From Cyanobacterium sp. Dongsha4 (GTDB lineage Bacteria; Cyanobacteriota; Cyanobacteriia; Cyanobacteriales; Cyanobacteriaceae), in the NCBI RefSeq assembly GCF_036345015.1, contig NZ_CP084098.1, forward strand, positions 558,001 to 622,000: 64,000 nt of DNA. Direction: 5' to 3'. Under the pieces are notes generated by a model. The model had not been told where the DNA came from. It saw only the letters and a list, made by a program, of their open reading frames with translations, and made no database searches. Made by a program: the position numbers and the translations under genes. Positions within the stretch are counted from its first letter, which is position 1, and each line of letters opens with the position of its first letter. This document shows, piece by piece, positions 46,542 through 56,653 of this stretch.

Positions 46542-48776
46542 ATGACTAAATCAACTAATTCTCCCTCTGCTGGTGGTGGTTTACCCGTTATTCAATATTG
46601 GCTAGAAAAAAGTGTTTCTCCTCAAGGGGTTAAAATTTGGGAAAAGTTGAACCATAAAAGTAGTTGTTTGTCCTGTGCTTGGGGTACAGGTGGTCAAAAA
46701 GGTGGTTTTGTCAATGAAGCAGGAGAATATTTACAAAGATGTGCTAAAAGTGTAGAAGCGATCGCATCTGAGTTACAAGAAGGGATAAAAGGGGATTTTT
46801 TCTCTCAATATACTATAGAAGATTTACAAAAATTAGATTCTCAAGGGTGCGATCGTCTCGGTAGATTAACCTATCCTGTTATTTTAAGAAAGGGAAATAG
46901 TCACTATGAAAGAATTAGTTGGCAAGAAGTTTATGACATTGCAACCCAAGCCTTTCGTCAACCCCCGGAAAGAGTAGCTAGTTATAGCTCAGGCAGATCA
47001 TCTAATGAAGCCGCTTTTCTTTTACAATTGATGATGAGAGCTAATGGTAGTAATAATTTAGCCGACTGTTCCGATTTATGCCATGCCCCTTCAACCGTTG
47101 GCTTAAAAGAAGTTTTTGGTAGTGGCACATCAATGGTAAACCTAGAAAGTCTGAAACAATCCGATTGTGTGGTTTTAGTGGGTTCAAACGCACCTGCAAA
47201 TCATCCTCGCCTCATGAATGAATTAATCAAAATTCGAGACAAAGGCGGTAAAGTTATTATCATTAACCCTCAAATTGAAGTTGGTTTAGTCAAATTTGCT
47301 TCTCCTGCTTTTCCCATTAAATCTTTACTTAAAGGGGGTTCAGAAATTTCTACCCTCTATTTACAACCTATCCCCGGCAGTGATGTGGCTGTTTTTGTGG
47401 GTATTCAAAAATCCTTACTAGAACAAAATTTAGTTGATTTTGATTATTTGAAAAAATATACCCAAGGTTGGGAAGAAATTATCAATCATGCTCAAAATAC
47501 CCCTTGGCAAACTATTACTAACACCTGTGGCTTATCAAAAGAAGAAATAGAAGAAGTTGCTTATACCATCGGCAGTGCCGATAAAGTAGTTTTTGCTTGG
47601 GCGATGGGCATTACTCACCACATAAATGGAGTTGATAACGTCAAAAGTATTGCCAATACAGCGTTAGTAACAGGCAATGCAGGAAAAGTAGGCACAGGCA
47701 CAATGCCCATTAGAGGACATTCTAACGTACAGGGATTTGGCTCAATGGGAGTTACCATTAGATTAAGTGAGCCAATAAAAAAAGCCCTAACTCAAATACT
47801 CAATCAATCCTTACCAGAAACTAAAGGTTATGATGCCCGTGCTTTAATTACCGCCGCCGATGAAGGAAATATAGATACTCTTTTTTGTTTAGGGGGAAAT
47901 CTTTATGCCGCTAATCCCGATTTAACTCAAGCAAAACGAGCGTTAGGAAACATTAATACTATTTTTTATGTAGCAACCAAACCCAATCTTGGACATTTTC
48001 ACGGTTTAGCTGAGGAAAATACCCTTATATTGCCAGTTTTTAACCGTTTTGAAAATCCTCACGCCACCACCACAGAATCAGGAAATAACTTTGTTAGATT
48101 AAATGAATCGGGTACAACTCATCTTACTTCCCCCGAAACCGATTTAATCTCCGAAATAGAATTAATTACCGAAATTGCCCACCGTTTACATGGGGAAAAT
48201 CCTTTAAACTGGCGTAAACTGCAAGATACCAGTTATATTCGTCAATTAATTGCTAAAGCTATTCCGGGTTATCAAAAAATAGGAGAAATTGATCAGACAA
48301 AAACTGAATTTACCATTGAAGGGCGCATTTTTTCTGAACCCCATTTCAATACTCTTTCTGGTAAAGCACAAATGCAAGTAACTCCTTTACCAGTCTTAAC
48401 TATTCCTGAGCAAATATATTTCGATGAGGATAATAATAAAAAAGGAATTGTTTTAATTTTGGGTTCAGGTAGAGGCTATGGACAACATAATACCGTTGTT
48501 TATAAAACTGAAGATAAATATCGGGGAATGCCCCATCGTCACTGTATCTTAATGAATAGGGAGGACATTAAAAAAGCTGGTTTTCAAGCCCATCAAAGGG
48601 TAAATGTAAAAGGTGATGGAGGAGAGTTAATGAATGTGGAAATAGTTGCAGGAGAAATTTTGCAGGGGGTTGCTTTTATGTTTTATCCTGAAGCAAATGT
48701 TTTATTTAAAGCGAAAATTGATCCTCGTTGTGGCACTCCTGCTTATAAAAGAGTTCCTGTTTTTGTTTATAAATAA
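46542..48776 (+). CDS. FdhF/YdeP family molybdopterin oxidoreductase
   Basis: 744 aa from the ATG at 46542. SCLSCAWG near residue 42 is a short Cys pair. The molybdopterin core follows: RISWQEVYDIATQAF, YSSGRSSNEAAFLLQL, DLCHAPSTVGLKEVFGSG, VVLVGSNAPANHPRLM, AMGITHHINGVDN, NAGKVGTGTMPIRGHSNVQGFGSMG and the C-terminal RGYGQHNTVVYKTEDKYRGMPHR. YdeP proteins resemble formate dehydrogenase alpha but lack a selenocysteine; the true substrate is unknown. The lack of a Tat signal implies a cytosolic enzyme. The diaphorase/FdhD partner is not in view. Confidence 0.88.
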   Translation: MTKSTNSPSAGGGLPVIQYWLEKSVSPQGVKIWEKLNHKSSCLSCAWGTGGQKGGFVNEAGEYLQRCAKSVEAIASELQEGIKGDFFSQYTIEDLQKLDSQGCDRLGRLTYPVILRKGNSHYERISWQEVYDIATQAFRQPPERVASYSSGRSSNEAAFLLQLMMRANGSNNLADCSDLCHAPSTVGLKEVFGSGTSMVNLESLKQSDCVVLVGSNAPANHPRLMNELIKIRDKGGKVIIINPQIEVGLVKFASPAFPIKSLLKGGSEISTLYLQPIPGSDVAVFVGIQKSLLEQNLVDFDYLKKYTQGWEEIINHAQNTPWQTITNTCGLSKEEIEEVAYTIGSADKVVFAWAMGITHHINGVDNVKSIANTALVTGNAGKVGTGTMPIRGHSNVQGFGSMGVTIRLSEPIKKALTQILNQSLPETKGYDARALITAADEGNIDTLFCLGGNLYAANPDLTQAKRALGNINTIFYVATKPNLGHFHGLAEENTLILPVFNRFENPHATTTESGNNFVRLNESGTTHLTSPETDLISEIELITEIAHRLHGENPLNWRKLQDTSYIRQLIAKAIPGYQKIGEIDQTKTEFTIEGRIFSEPHFNTLSGKAQMQVTPLPVLTIPEQIYFDEDNNKKGIVLILGSGRGYGQHNTVVYKTEDKYRGMPHRHCILMNREDIKKAGFQAHQRVNVKGDGGELMNVEIVAGEILQGVAFMFYPEANVLFKAKIDPRCGTPAYKRVPVFVYK

Positions 48777-48809
48777 GCCCGACAATAACTAAAATAACTA
48801 ACCCAAGTG

Positions 48810-48841
48810 GGATAAGGTAAGACGCATTAAACTTACTTTTT
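48810..48841. repeat. dispersed repeat with TAAGACGCATTAA core
   Basis: GATAAGGTAAGACGCATTAA followed by ACTTACTTTTTT, 35 nt after the YdeP-type gene. The same core (TAAGCTAAGACGCATTAA on the reverse strand) is at about 60001-60020, and a variant TAAGCTAAGACGTAT at about 62563-62580. All three follow closely on a stop codon. Confidence 0.45.
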
Positions 48842-48963
48842 TTATTATTTTTATTAATTCTTGAAAATAATTTAAACCCTTACCTGTTGCCCGTTGTTGC
48901 TTTTTACTTTCTTATCTATCTTCTTGACACCAATTTTTCATCAACCATTATTTAATTGAGCTT

Positions 48964-49455
48964 ATGTTGTACTTTTGGCAAAAATTAACTTCTACTTTAG
49001 TTATCATTTTTATCTGTTTGCTGGGGTTATGTTTTTTTCCTCATAATACATTTGCTTTGACTCGTCAAATAGAAGAAGCCCCCCAACAATTTTTAACCCA
49101 GTCTCGTCATACTTTACGTGATAATCAGGGTAATTCGTGGCAGGTAGTCTTTTTTCAACGTGCGAAAAATGGAGAAGTAAAGACTGTTGATTTACGCTTG
49201 GTGGCTTTTCCTGATGTTGTTACTTTTAAGCATCCTCAACCTTTGAAAATAACTTTTAATCAGGGTAAAATTTTATTTGCGGAAGACAAATTTGCAGAGC
49301 AATCCCCTGCCCCTAATGTGGGAGAATATGATTTTATGCCGATTATTTCTCAGCTTTCTCCTACCGATTATATAGAGTTGTCTTTACCTGATGATCTTTC
49401 TTTGACTATTCCTGCGGCTATAATTGTGGAATGGCGATCGCTGTCTGATTTATAG
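48964..49455 (+). CDS. DUF3122 family exported protein
   Basis: 163 aa. A signal peptide (KLTSTLVIIFICLLGLCFFPHNTFA, cut near Ala33) and a mature domain of about 130 residues: HTLRDNQGNSWQVVFFQ, VDLRLVAFPDVVTFKHPQPL, YDFMPIISQLSPTDYIEL. This matches the cyanobacterial DUF3122 family, periplasmic or thylakoid-lumenal, with unknown function. It lies 33 bp upstream of the TPR gene on the same strand. Confidence 0.75.
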   Translation: MLYFWQKLTSTLVIIFICLLGLCFFPHNTFALTRQIEEAPQQFLTQSRHTLRDNQGNSWQVVFFQRAKNGEVKTVDLRLVAFPDVVTFKHPQPLKITFNQGKILFAEDKFAEQSPAPNVGEYDFMPIISQLSPTDYIELSLPDDLSLTIPAAIIVEWRSLSDL

Positions 49456-49488
49456 TTAAATATAATATAATGATGGGAGTGTTTTTTT

Positions 49489-50247
49489 ATGGTTGCCCTT
49501 CATCACCAAGTTTTAGAGTCTCGTCCTGATTCTTTTCGGGGTTGGTTTCAACAGGCAAAAGAATTGAAGTGTCAAGGTTTGTTTCTGGAGGCTCTCTATA
49601 GCTTCGATCGCGCTTTACAATATTATCAACAGGATTATTATTCTTGGTATTATCGTGGTCAAATTCTTGAGGAAATAAACTCTTTTTTAGAAGCAATAAA
49701 TAGTTATAAAAAAGCCTGTGAAATTAAAAATAATAATTATTGGGCATGGTATAATCAAGGCTGTATTTGGCAAGAAAAGCTAGAAAACTATCAAGAATCT
49801 ATTATTTGCTTTTTTAATGCTCTTAAAAATAAACCCGAAGATTATTGGTCAATATATCATTTAGCCAAAGCCTATTACGCTCAAAAAAAATATTTATTAT
49901 CTCTTCACTACTTACAACAAGCCCTAAAAATTCGCCCCCATGATTATTGGAGTTACTACTGGCAGGGGGTATGCCAACAAAAATTACATCAATGGCAAAA
50001 CGCAAGGTATAGTTATCAAAAAGCTCTTGAAATTAAGCCCTCCGATTATTGGACTTTAAAACAGTTAGCAACTCTTGCAGAAATTCAGTGTCTCTATCAA
50101 GATGCGATCGTATTTTATTCTCAGTTGGAAGAAATGGGAGAGGATACTGAGGATATATACTATAAGTTAGCACAATATCATCAAATACTTGGAAATAAAA
50201 GCCAAGCCTTACATTATCAGCAATTAATTACAACTAAATCTTGCTAA
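49489..50247 (+). CDS. TPR-repeat protein
   Basis: 252 aa, about six 34-residue TPR-like units running the full length, e.g. GWFQQAKELKCQGLFLEALYSFDRALQY, WYYRGQILEEINSFLEAINSYKKACEI, SYYWQGVCQQKLHQWQNARYSYQKALEIKP. A recurring YYSW/DYWS/NYWAW signature begins each unit. TPR proteins are scaffolds; the partner is unknown. A GGGAG site at 49475 supports the ATG at 49489. There is no signal peptide. It may be co-transcribed with the DUF3122 gene and ccs1 downstream (99 bp). Confidence 0.85.
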   Translation: MVALHHQVLESRPDSFRGWFQQAKELKCQGLFLEALYSFDRALQYYQQDYYSWYYRGQILEEINSFLEAINSYKKACEIKNNNYWAWYNQGCIWQEKLENYQESIICFFNALKNKPEDYWSIYHLAKAYYAQKKYLLSLHYLQQALKIRPHDYWSYYWQGVCQQKLHQWQNARYSYQKALEIKPSDYWTLKQLATLAEIQCLYQDAIVFYSQLEEMGEDTEDIYYKLAQYHQILGNKSQALHYQQLITTKSC

Positions 50248-50346
50248 AGCGTAATTAATTTTACTTAAGAATAATTGAATAATTGCGTAATGTGCAGAAG
50301 TTTAATTATCTAGGTATTTGGTGAGCAAATTTTTATTGTATTTATT

Positions 50347-51684
50347 ATGAGCGTATCTAATTATAATAATTTATCTATCAAAGGAAAATTTGATTTATAT
50401 TTTCGTCGTCTAATATCAACTATTGCGGATTTACGTTTAGCCATTATTCTTCTTCTAGTTATTGCCATTTTTAGTATCACTGGCACAATTATTGAACAAA
50501 ATCAACCCATTAATTATTATCAAGAAAACTACCCTGAAAATCCTGCTTTATTTGGGTTTTTAACATGGCAAGTATTGTTAAATATAGGATTAAATCATGT
50601 TTATACAACGTGGTGGTATTTAGCTATATTATTTCTCTTTGGTAGTAGTTTAATTGCTTGTACATTTAGAAGACAATTACCCGCATTAAAATCAGCTAAA
50701 ATAGGTCATTTTTACCATCAACCTAGACAGTTTAATAAACTGGCATTTAGTGCAGAAATTAGCACTGAATCTCTTAACACAATAGAGTCAATCCTTAACA
50801 ATAAAGGTTATAAAGTTTTTAGTAGTGATAATTCTATTTATGCCCAAAAAGGAATCGCAGGAAGAGTTGGCCCCATTATTGTTCATCTGGGCATGATTAT
50901 TATTTTATTAGGTGCTATTTGGGGAGCGTTTTCTGGTTTTTTTGCCCAAGAAATGATTGCTAGTGGCAATACTTTTACCATTAAAAACTACTTAGAAGCG
51001 GGAAAATTAACTGATTTAGAAAAACCTCAATCTTTTCAAGTTAAAGTCAATGACTTTTGGATAGATTACACCCCAGAAGGAAAGGTTGATCAATTTTATT
51101 CCGACTTATCTGTAATTAATAAACAAGGGGAAGAAGTAAAACGAAAAACCATTTTTGTTAATCAACCATTAAGGTATCAAGGAATCACTTTTTATCAAAC
51201 CAGTTGGAGTATTTCAGGGGTAAAAGTTCAACTTAATAATAGTCCTATATTTCAATTACCTATGGCAGAATTAGCCACAGAAAATCAAGGTAGAATTTGG
51301 GGTACTTGGATTCCTATAAAACCTGATTTAAGTGAAGGAGTTTCTTTAATAACAAAAGATTTACAAGGTACGATGTTTTTATATAATATGCAAGGAGAAT
51401 TAATTAACGCTATTCGTCCTAATATGCCTGTGGAAGTGAACGGTATTAATTTAAAAGTTTTACAATTAGTGGGAGCAACTGGTTTACAAATTAAATCAGA
51501 TCCCGGTGTGCCAATAGTTTATTTTGGCTTCGCTTTATTGATGATTGGTGTCATTATGAGTTATATTTCATTTTCACAAGTATGGGCTTTACAAGAAGGA
51601 AATCGGTTCTTTATTGGAGGAAAAACCAATCGGGCTCAAGTAGCTTTTGAGAAAGAAATGTACAACATATTAGAACAATTATAA
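50347..51684 (+). CDS. ccs1: cytochrome c biogenesis protein Ccs1 (ResB family)
   Basis: 445 aa. Four membrane helices in ResB style: near 32-50 ([16 protein letters not shown]), 90-105 ([21 protein letters not shown]), 177-197 and the C-terminal 387-410. A large lumenal domain between the third and fourth contains [16 protein letters not shown], the ResB signature. With CcsA it forms the System II haem lyase that attaches haem to cytochromes c (cytochrome f, c6). CcsA is not in this window. Same strand as the rhodanese gene 36 bp downstream. Confidence 0.92.
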   Translation: MSVSNYNNLSIKGKFDLYFRRLISTIADLRLAIILLLVIAIFSITGTIIEQNQPINYYQENYPENPALFGFLTWQVLLNIGLNHVYTTWWYLAILFLFGSSLIACTFRRQLPALKSAKIGHFYHQPRQFNKLAFSAEISTESLNTIESILNNKGYKVFSSDNSIYAQKGIAGRVGPIIVHLGMIIILLGAIWGAFSGFFAQEMIASGNTFTIKNYLEAGKLTDLEKPQSFQVKVNDFWIDYTPEGKVDQFYSDLSVINKQGEEVKRKTIFVNQPLRYQGITFYQTSWSISGVKVQLNNSPIFQLPMAELATENQGRIWGTWIPIKPDLSEGVSLITKDLQGTMFLYNMQGELINAIRPNMPVEVNGINLKVLQLVGATGLQIKSDPGVPIVYFGFALLMIGVIMSYISFSQVWALQEGNRFFIGGKTNRAQVAFEKEMYNILEQL

Positions 51685-51720
51685 TTTTATTTTCTCTTAA
51701 ATTTATTAGTAAAAAATAAT

Positions 51721-52059
51721 ATGAATTTTGACAGTATTAATGTTCAAGAGTTAGCTCAAATTTTAGCAGAAGAAAATCAAGCTATTCAACTGATTGATGT
51801 GAGAGAAGAAATGGAAGCCCAAATAGCTTCTATACCCCCATTTAAACTTTTACCCTTAAGTAAATATGAACAGTGGGCGAATAAAATTAAGGAAGAATTT
51901 AACCCTGAATTAGAGACGATTGTTATTTGTCATCATGGTATTCGATCGGCAAATATGTGTCAATGGTTAGTTGCCCAAGGATTCAAAAATGTAAAAAATG
52001 TCATAGGCGGTATTGATGCTTATTCTATCTATGTAGATAATACTATTAATCGTTATTGA
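51721..52059 (+). CDS. rhodanese-like domain protein
   Basis: 112 aa, a single rhodanese domain: LIDVREEMEAQIASIPPFKLLPLSKY and the active-site loop VICHHGIRSANM with the catalytic Cys, ending in NVIGGIDAYS. It carries sulfane sulfur as a persulfide; the acceptor is unknown. Placed directly after ccs1, it may help thiol chemistry for cytochrome maturation, but this is inference. Confidence 0.9.
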   Translation: MNFDSINVQELAQILAEENQAIQLIDVREEMEAQIASIPPFKLLPLSKYEQWANKIKEEFNPELETIVICHHGIRSANMCQWLVAQGFKNVKNVIGGIDAYSIYVDNTINRY

Positions 52060-52070
52060 TTTTAAGAAAA

Positions 52071-52213
52071 GGGAATAGGCAAAGGCAATTAGTAATTAGG
52101 AATTAGTAATTAAGACGAGGCAAGAGGCAAAAGGCAACAGTGTTTAATTAATTTCCTCCTCATCCCCTCATCACCCTAATACCTGAAATCTGCCACCTGA
52201 CACCTGACACCTA
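52071..52213. repeat. compound STRR region, several heptamer families in register
   Basis: GGGAATA at 52071 is followed, after a shifted unit, by eight uninterrupted 7-nt units from 52084 to 52139: GGCAATT, AGTAATT, AGGAATT, AGTAATT, AAGACGA, GGCAAGA, GGCAAAA, GGCAACA. Two or three sequence families are thus joined without losing the 7-nt phase. A separate array follows at 52193-52213: CCACCTG, ACACCTG, ACACCTA. It fills most of the spacer before the deacylase gene. Confidence 0.8.
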
Positions 52214-52254
52214 CCTATTACTCATTATTCTTCCCCAAATTGAGGGTTTTATTT

Positions 52255-53379
52255 ATGGAAGCAAACACTCAAATAATTGATTTACAAAGTCTTGCTAGTG
52301 GGGATATTTTACAGCTAAAAACCTATCATTTTCAGGGCAAAAATGGAGCAAAAAAAGCCTATATTCAGGCTAATTTACATGGTGCAGAAATTGTTGGTAA
52401 TGCTGTAATATACGAATTAATAGAATTTTTCAGTAACTTAAATAGTGAGCAAATAGAGGGAGAAATAATTTTAGTTCCTATGTGCAATCCTGTGGGAGTA
52501 AATCAAAGAAATTTGTTTTTTTCCACGGGTAGATATAGCCCTTATGATGGACTTAATTGGAATCGAATTTTTTGGGATTATATTCATGAATCTCCTGATT
52601 TAGATACTTTTGTTAAACTTAATATTAATTTGAGTAAAGAGGAAATATATTATAATTATCTAACGGATATTATTAATAGTTTTTCTCATAAAATCCAAGA
52701 GGTAAATAATAGTCGAAGTTTACCTTTTTCTGAACATCTTAGAAATATTTTACAGTCTCTTTCTCTGAATGCTAATTATGTGATTGATATTCACAGTTCT
52801 AGTGTATCTGCTATTGATTATATTTATAGCTTCGATCGCCGCCAAAAGAGTACAGATTATTTTCTATTAGAGTATGCTATTTTAATGAATAAATATGATG
52901 GAAATGCCTTTGATGAAGCCTTTTTAAATCCTTGGTTGGTACTAGAAAAAAAACTTAATCACGAAGGAAGAAATATCACTTTTGATGTGGAAGCATGGAC
53001 TTTAGAATTAGGTTCAGGAATGAGGGTAAAAGAAGAATCAGTTAAGAAAGGAGTTAGGGGAATAATTAACTATTTGACTTATAAAAATATATTAAAATTA
53101 GAATTAATTAAACCTCAAAATAACACTAGATTTGTTCTCAAAAATAACCTGAAACATTATTATGCACCTCAAGGAGGAATTATCCGTAATCGTTTAAAAG
53201 CAGGGACAAAAATTCAGCAAGGAGATACCCTTTATCAATTATTAACCTTCGAGAAAAAAGAGAGAAAGCCCATTATAATAGATATACAATCAGCAGATCA
53301 AGGCATAATTTATGATGTGTCCACTAACGATACTGTTAATCAAGGTGAGTATATTCTAGGTATTTTCCCTCATGTCTAA
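52255..53379 (+). CDS. succinylglutamate desuccinylase/aspartoacylase-family zinc hydrolase
   Basis: 374 aa from the ATG at 52255, with GAGG 9 nt upstream; a TTG five codons earlier is rejected. The zinc site is visible: NLHGAEIVGN (His and Glu) and VIDIHSSS (second His), with the catalytic Glu in AWTLELGSG. A C-terminal beta-rich domain (about 285-374) has biotinyl/lipoyl-like pieces (AGTKIQQGDTLYQLL, DTVNQGEYILGI). The family includes AstE and aspartoacylase, but the substrate of this subgroup is unknown. Its last 8 nt overlap era, so the two are co-translated. Confidence 0.85.
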   Translation: MEANTQIIDLQSLASGDILQLKTYHFQGKNGAKKAYIQANLHGAEIVGNAVIYELIEFFSNLNSEQIEGEIILVPMCNPVGVNQRNLFFSTGRYSPYDGLNWNRIFWDYIHESPDLDTFVKLNINLSKEEIYYNYLTDIINSFSHKIQEVNNSRSLPFSEHLRNILQSLSLNANYVIDIHSSSVSAIDYIYSFDRRQKSTDYFLLEYAILMNKYDGNAFDEAFLNPWLVLEKKLNHEGRNITFDVEAWTLELGSGMRVKEESVKKGVRGIINYLTYKNILKLELIKPQNNTRFVLKNNLKHYYAPQGGIIRNRLKAGTKIQQGDTLYQLLTFEKKERKPIIIDIQSADQGIIYDVSTNDTVNQGEYILGIFPHV

Positions 53380-54313
53380 TCCCAACGAGTCATTTTTGCC
53401 CATAATTCCCGTTGCCCCTCCAGATTTTAAATCAGGTTTTATCGCCATAATTGGGCGCCCCAATGTTGGTAAATCGACTTTGATGAATGAATTAGTCGGG
53501 CAAAAAGTCGCCATTACATCTCCCGTTGCCCAGACAACTCGTAATCGTCTCAGAGGAATTTTAACTAACCCTTCTGCACAAATTATTTTTGTTGATACCC
53601 CCGGTATTCATAAACCTCACCACGAATTAGGTAAAGTTTTAGTACAAAATGCTGTTTCTGCCATCAATAATGTTGATTTAGTTTTATTTGTTGTGGATGC
53701 TTCTCAACCTGCAGGAGGAGGAGATAGATATATTACTGATTTACTTTTAAAAAGCAAAACTCCCGTCATATTAGGATTAAATAAGAGCGATTTACAGGGA
53801 AGCAAAAAAGAAATCCTCAATGAAAGTTATCAAGAAATATGTCAAGAAAATTGGCAAATGATTAACTTTTCAGCCATTACAGGGGAAGGATTAGACAAAT
53901 TACAACAGGAATTAATCAATAAACTTGATTTTGGGCCTTACTATTATCCTCCTGATTTAGTCACAGATCAACCCGAAAGATTTATTATCGGTGAGTTGAT
54001 TAGAGAACAAATATTATTACATACTAGAGAAGAAATACCCCATTCAGTGGCGGTGACAGTGGAAAAGGTGGTAGAAGAAACAAAAATCACGAAAATTTAT
54101 GCGGCGATTAGTGTGGAAAGAAGTTCTCAAAAAGGTATCATTATTGGACAAAAAGGGCAAATGTTGAAAACTATTGGTACTGCCTCTCGTCAACAAATGC
54201 AAAAATTATTAAGTGGAAAAGTCTATTTAGAGTTATTTGTTAAAGTTGAGCCTAAATGGAGACAATCTCGGTTGCGTTTAGCTGAATTTGGCTATCAAGT
54301 TGAGAAGAATTAA
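53372..54313 (+). CDS. era: GTPase Era
   Basis: 313 aa, full length. GTP motifs: G1 GRPNVGKS, switch I TTRNR, G3 DTPG and G4 NKSD. The KH domain in the C-terminal third contains GIIIGQKGQMLKTIG. Era binds the 3' end of 16S rRNA and is needed for 30S subunit maturation. It overlaps the upstream hydrolase gene by 8 nt (ATGTCTAA), a coupled arrangement. The long N-terminal lead (PNESFLPIIPVAPPDFKSG) is usual in cyanobacterial Era. Confidence 0.95.
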   Translation: MSNPNESFLPIIPVAPPDFKSGFIAIIGRPNVGKSTLMNELVGQKVAITSPVAQTTRNRLRGILTNPSAQIIFVDTPGIHKPHHELGKVLVQNAVSAINNVDLVLFVVDASQPAGGGDRYITDLLLKSKTPVILGLNKSDLQGSKKEILNESYQEICQENWQMINFSAITGEGLDKLQQELINKLDFGPYYYPPDLVTDQPERFIIGELIREQILLHTREEIPHSVAVTVEKVVEETKITKIYAAISVERSSQKGIIIGQKGQMLKTIGTASRQQMQKLLSGKVYLELFVKVEPKWRQSRLRLAEFGYQVEKN

Positions 54314-54343
54314 TTTATAAGATAGATTGGGGTGTTATAACAA

Positions 54344-54418
54344 AGGTTTCAGGTTGCAGGTGTCAGGTTTAGGGGAGTAATGAGTAATGAGTAATTATCA
54401 ACTATTCACTATTCACTA
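54344..54418. repeat. compound STRR array
   Basis: AGGTTTC, AGGTTGC, AGGTGTC, AGGTTTA at 54344-54371, then GGAGTAA, TGAGTAA, TGAGTAA at 54374-54394, then ACTATTC, ACTATTC, ACTAATT at 54401-54421. Three heptamer families lie in one spacer between era and the selO-like gene. Confidence 0.8.
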
Positions 54419-54451
54419 ATTGCCCTTTTGAAATTTATTCACTAATTCCAA

Positions 54452-55855
54452 ATGATAAATCCTTTTCTTAATTTAGAGTACGAACCAGCAATGGAAAATT
54501 TAGGGGATGATTACTATGATATAGTTACTCCTGCTGAATTTCCTCAACATATTCTCAGATTTCGTAATGATGATTTATTACCAATTATCGGCTTAAGTAA
54601 GGATGAAGTAGAAGATAGCCATTGGATAGAGGCTTTTGGTAAATTTCAGGGTATTAGACCGTTTTTAGCTTTAAAATATCATGGTTATCAATTTGGGGTT
54701 TATAATCCTCAATTGGGGGATGGTAGAGGTTTTCTTTATGGACAAATTAGAGGTAGAGATGGGGTATTATACGATTTTGGCACAAAAGGCTCTGGTAGAA
54801 CATCTTATTCTCGTCAGGCAGATGGCAGATTAACTCTCAAGGGGGGGGTGAGAGAAATTATCGCAGGAGAGGCTTTATTTCGTATGGGTGTTAATACTTC
54901 CCGTTGTTTGTCTTTAATTGAAACGGGGGAAGCCCTATGGCGTGGAGATGAACCTTCTCCCACTCGTAGCTCGGTAATGGTAAGATTTAGTAAGTCGCAT
55001 ATTCGTTTTGGTAGTTTTGAAAGGTTATATTATTTTCAACGCCCTGATTTAGTGCAAAATTTGCTGGATCATGTGATTTATTGTTATTATCCTCATTTAA
55101 CAACGCAGGATAAGCCTTATACTCTTTTTTACTCGGAATTAATCCATAGAGTCGCTTTATTAGTTGCCCAGTGGATGAGTGCTGGTTTTTGTCATGGGGT
55201 GCTAAATACGGATAATATGTCTATTACTGGGGAAAGTTTTGATTATGGCCCTTATGCTTTTATTAATACTTATGATCCTACTTTTACGGCGGCTTATTTT
55301 GATTATGGTGGTAGGTATTGTTATGGCAATCAGCCTTTGATTTGTCGTTGGAATTTGGAGTTGTTACAAAAGCCTTTGGGGTTACTTATTTCTTTAGAGG
55401 ATTTACAGCAGGAGTTGGCAAAATTTGAGAGGGTTTATCAAGGTTATTATCAAGAGTTGATGCTAAAAAAATTAGGGTTTTCTCAACTTAGGAATAATTT
55501 AGGAGAAAAGTTAGTTCAAGAAACTATTGATTTGTTAAAAGATAGTCAATGTAGTTATCATCAATTCTTTGCTGATTTAGCAGAGCAGTTTAATTATGGG
55601 TGGCATAATAGTTATGAATTAATTTTAGAAAATAGTGAGATAAAAAGTTCTAATTTAGATAGTTGGAAAAGGCTTTATCACCGATGCTTAGAGACTTTTG
55701 TAAGAGAAGAGTTGGAGCAAATTCAATGTACTTTACATCAATATAACCCCCAAATTGTACCGATTCGGGCTATTATTGAAGCGATTTGGCATCCAATTAC
55801 CACAGAAGATAACTGGCTACCTTTTTATGATTTGTTAGCTCAAATTAAGCAATAA
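54452..55855 (+). CDS. selO: protein adenylyltransferase SelO (YdiU/UPF0061 family)
   Basis: 467 aa, close to the usual 470-490. Pseudokinase-type active site: [65 protein letters not shown] and the catalytic loop [26 protein letters not shown]. Established work shows SelO binds ATP in flipped orientation and AMPylates redox proteins. It lies downstream of era on the same strand but separated by a STRR block. The CxxC/Sec tail of some SelO is not obvious here. Confidence 0.9.
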   Translation: MINPFLNLEYEPAMENLGDDYYDIVTPAEFPQHILRFRNDDLLPIIGLSKDEVEDSHWIEAFGKFQGIRPFLALKYHGYQFGVYNPQLGDGRGFLYGQIRGRDGVLYDFGTKGSGRTSYSRQADGRLTLKGGVREIIAGEALFRMGVNTSRCLSLIETGEALWRGDEPSPTRSSVMVRFSKSHIRFGSFERLYYFQRPDLVQNLLDHVIYCYYPHLTTQDKPYTLFYSELIHRVALLVAQWMSAGFCHGVLNTDNMSITGESFDYGPYAFINTYDPTFTAAYFDYGGRYCYGNQPLICRWNLELLQKPLGLLISLEDLQQELAKFERVYQGYYQELMLKKLGFSQLRNNLGEKLVQETIDLLKDSQCSYHQFFADLAEQFNYGWHNSYELILENSEIKSSNLDSWKRLYHRCLETFVREELEQIQCTLHQYNPQIVPIRAIIEAIWHPITTEDNWLPFYDLLAQIKQ

Positions 55856-55873
55856 AAGTCGATAAGTTTGATG

Positions 55874-56653
55874 TTAACCTTTAAGCATTTTTTGTAAGCC
55901 TAGCCACCCAATAGCAATAAATGCGATCGCCAACATAAGACTGGAAATCGATGTTTTTAAACTTTGTTGTAGGGCTAATCCTTGAGCTTTTCTTTTTTCT
56001 TGATCAACCGCTTTTTGTAATTCTGATTCTAGTTGATTTCTTACTTCTTGAAATTTTGCTTTTAATTCTTCAGGTTTGTCTGATAGATTTAAAATTTGTT
56101 GTAGTTGATCTCGTTGGGTTGTAATTGACTGTAACTGTTGAGGATTTAATTGTTGTCCTCCTAAATTTCCTCCTGCCTGAATAATTTGGTTTCTCTGTTC
56201 AATTTCTTGTTTGAGTTGTTCAGGATTTTTGGAAATGGCTTCTAATTCTGATACAAAACCTTGAATCTGTGCTTCTTGTTGGGCAATCCTTTGGTCTATT
56301 TGCACGAACAAATCGGAGCTTACACGGTTTATATTACCAAAATGCAGGGGGACAAGCAATAAATAAGCTAATCCTAGGATACTGGCAATGATAAAAACGA
56401 TCATCCTTACTGGCTTGTTTGGTTTTTCGGAGTTATTATTATCCCCAATCCACCAAGCAACTAATAAAAATGCGATCGCAACTAAGGGGGTAATTCCTTG
56501 ATCAATAGCACTATTAGTTACATTTATTTGCCAATTGGGATCTTGCCATTGAGGTGAAATTAAAAGAAAAATGTAGTTAATTAGAGCGGAAATTAGGAGA
56601 ATACCACCCACTAACTTAAGAATTAAACTGATAAAACCAGAGGTTATTTTCAT
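55874..56653 (-). CDS. HpsJ-like membrane protein with coiled coil
   Basis: 259 aa. Membrane helices near 10-32 (LILKLVGGILLISALINYIFLL), 52-70 (ITPLVAIAFLLVAWWIG), 82-102 and the C-terminal 236-254 (SLMLAIAFIAIGWLGLQ). The middle (about 115-230) is a long Gln/Glu-rich coiled coil. It resembles the HpsJ family tied to hormogonium or exosortase-linked polysaccharide in filamentous cyanobacteria. The match is by architecture and pattern from memory. No other hps gene is adjacent. Convergent with selO. Confidence 0.55.
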   Translation of the reverse strand: MKITSGFISLILKLVGGILLISALINYIFLLISPQWQDPNWQINVTNSAIDQGITPLVAIAFLLVAWWIGDNNNSEKPNKPVRMIVFIIASILGLAYLLLVPLHFGNINRVSSDLFVQIDQRIAQQEAQIQGFVSELEAISKNPEQLKQEIEQRNQIIQAGGNLGGQQLNPQQLQSITTQRDQLQQILNLSDKPEELKAKFQEVRNQLESELQKAVDQEKRKAQGLALQQSLKTSISSLMLAIAFIAIGWLGLQKMLKG

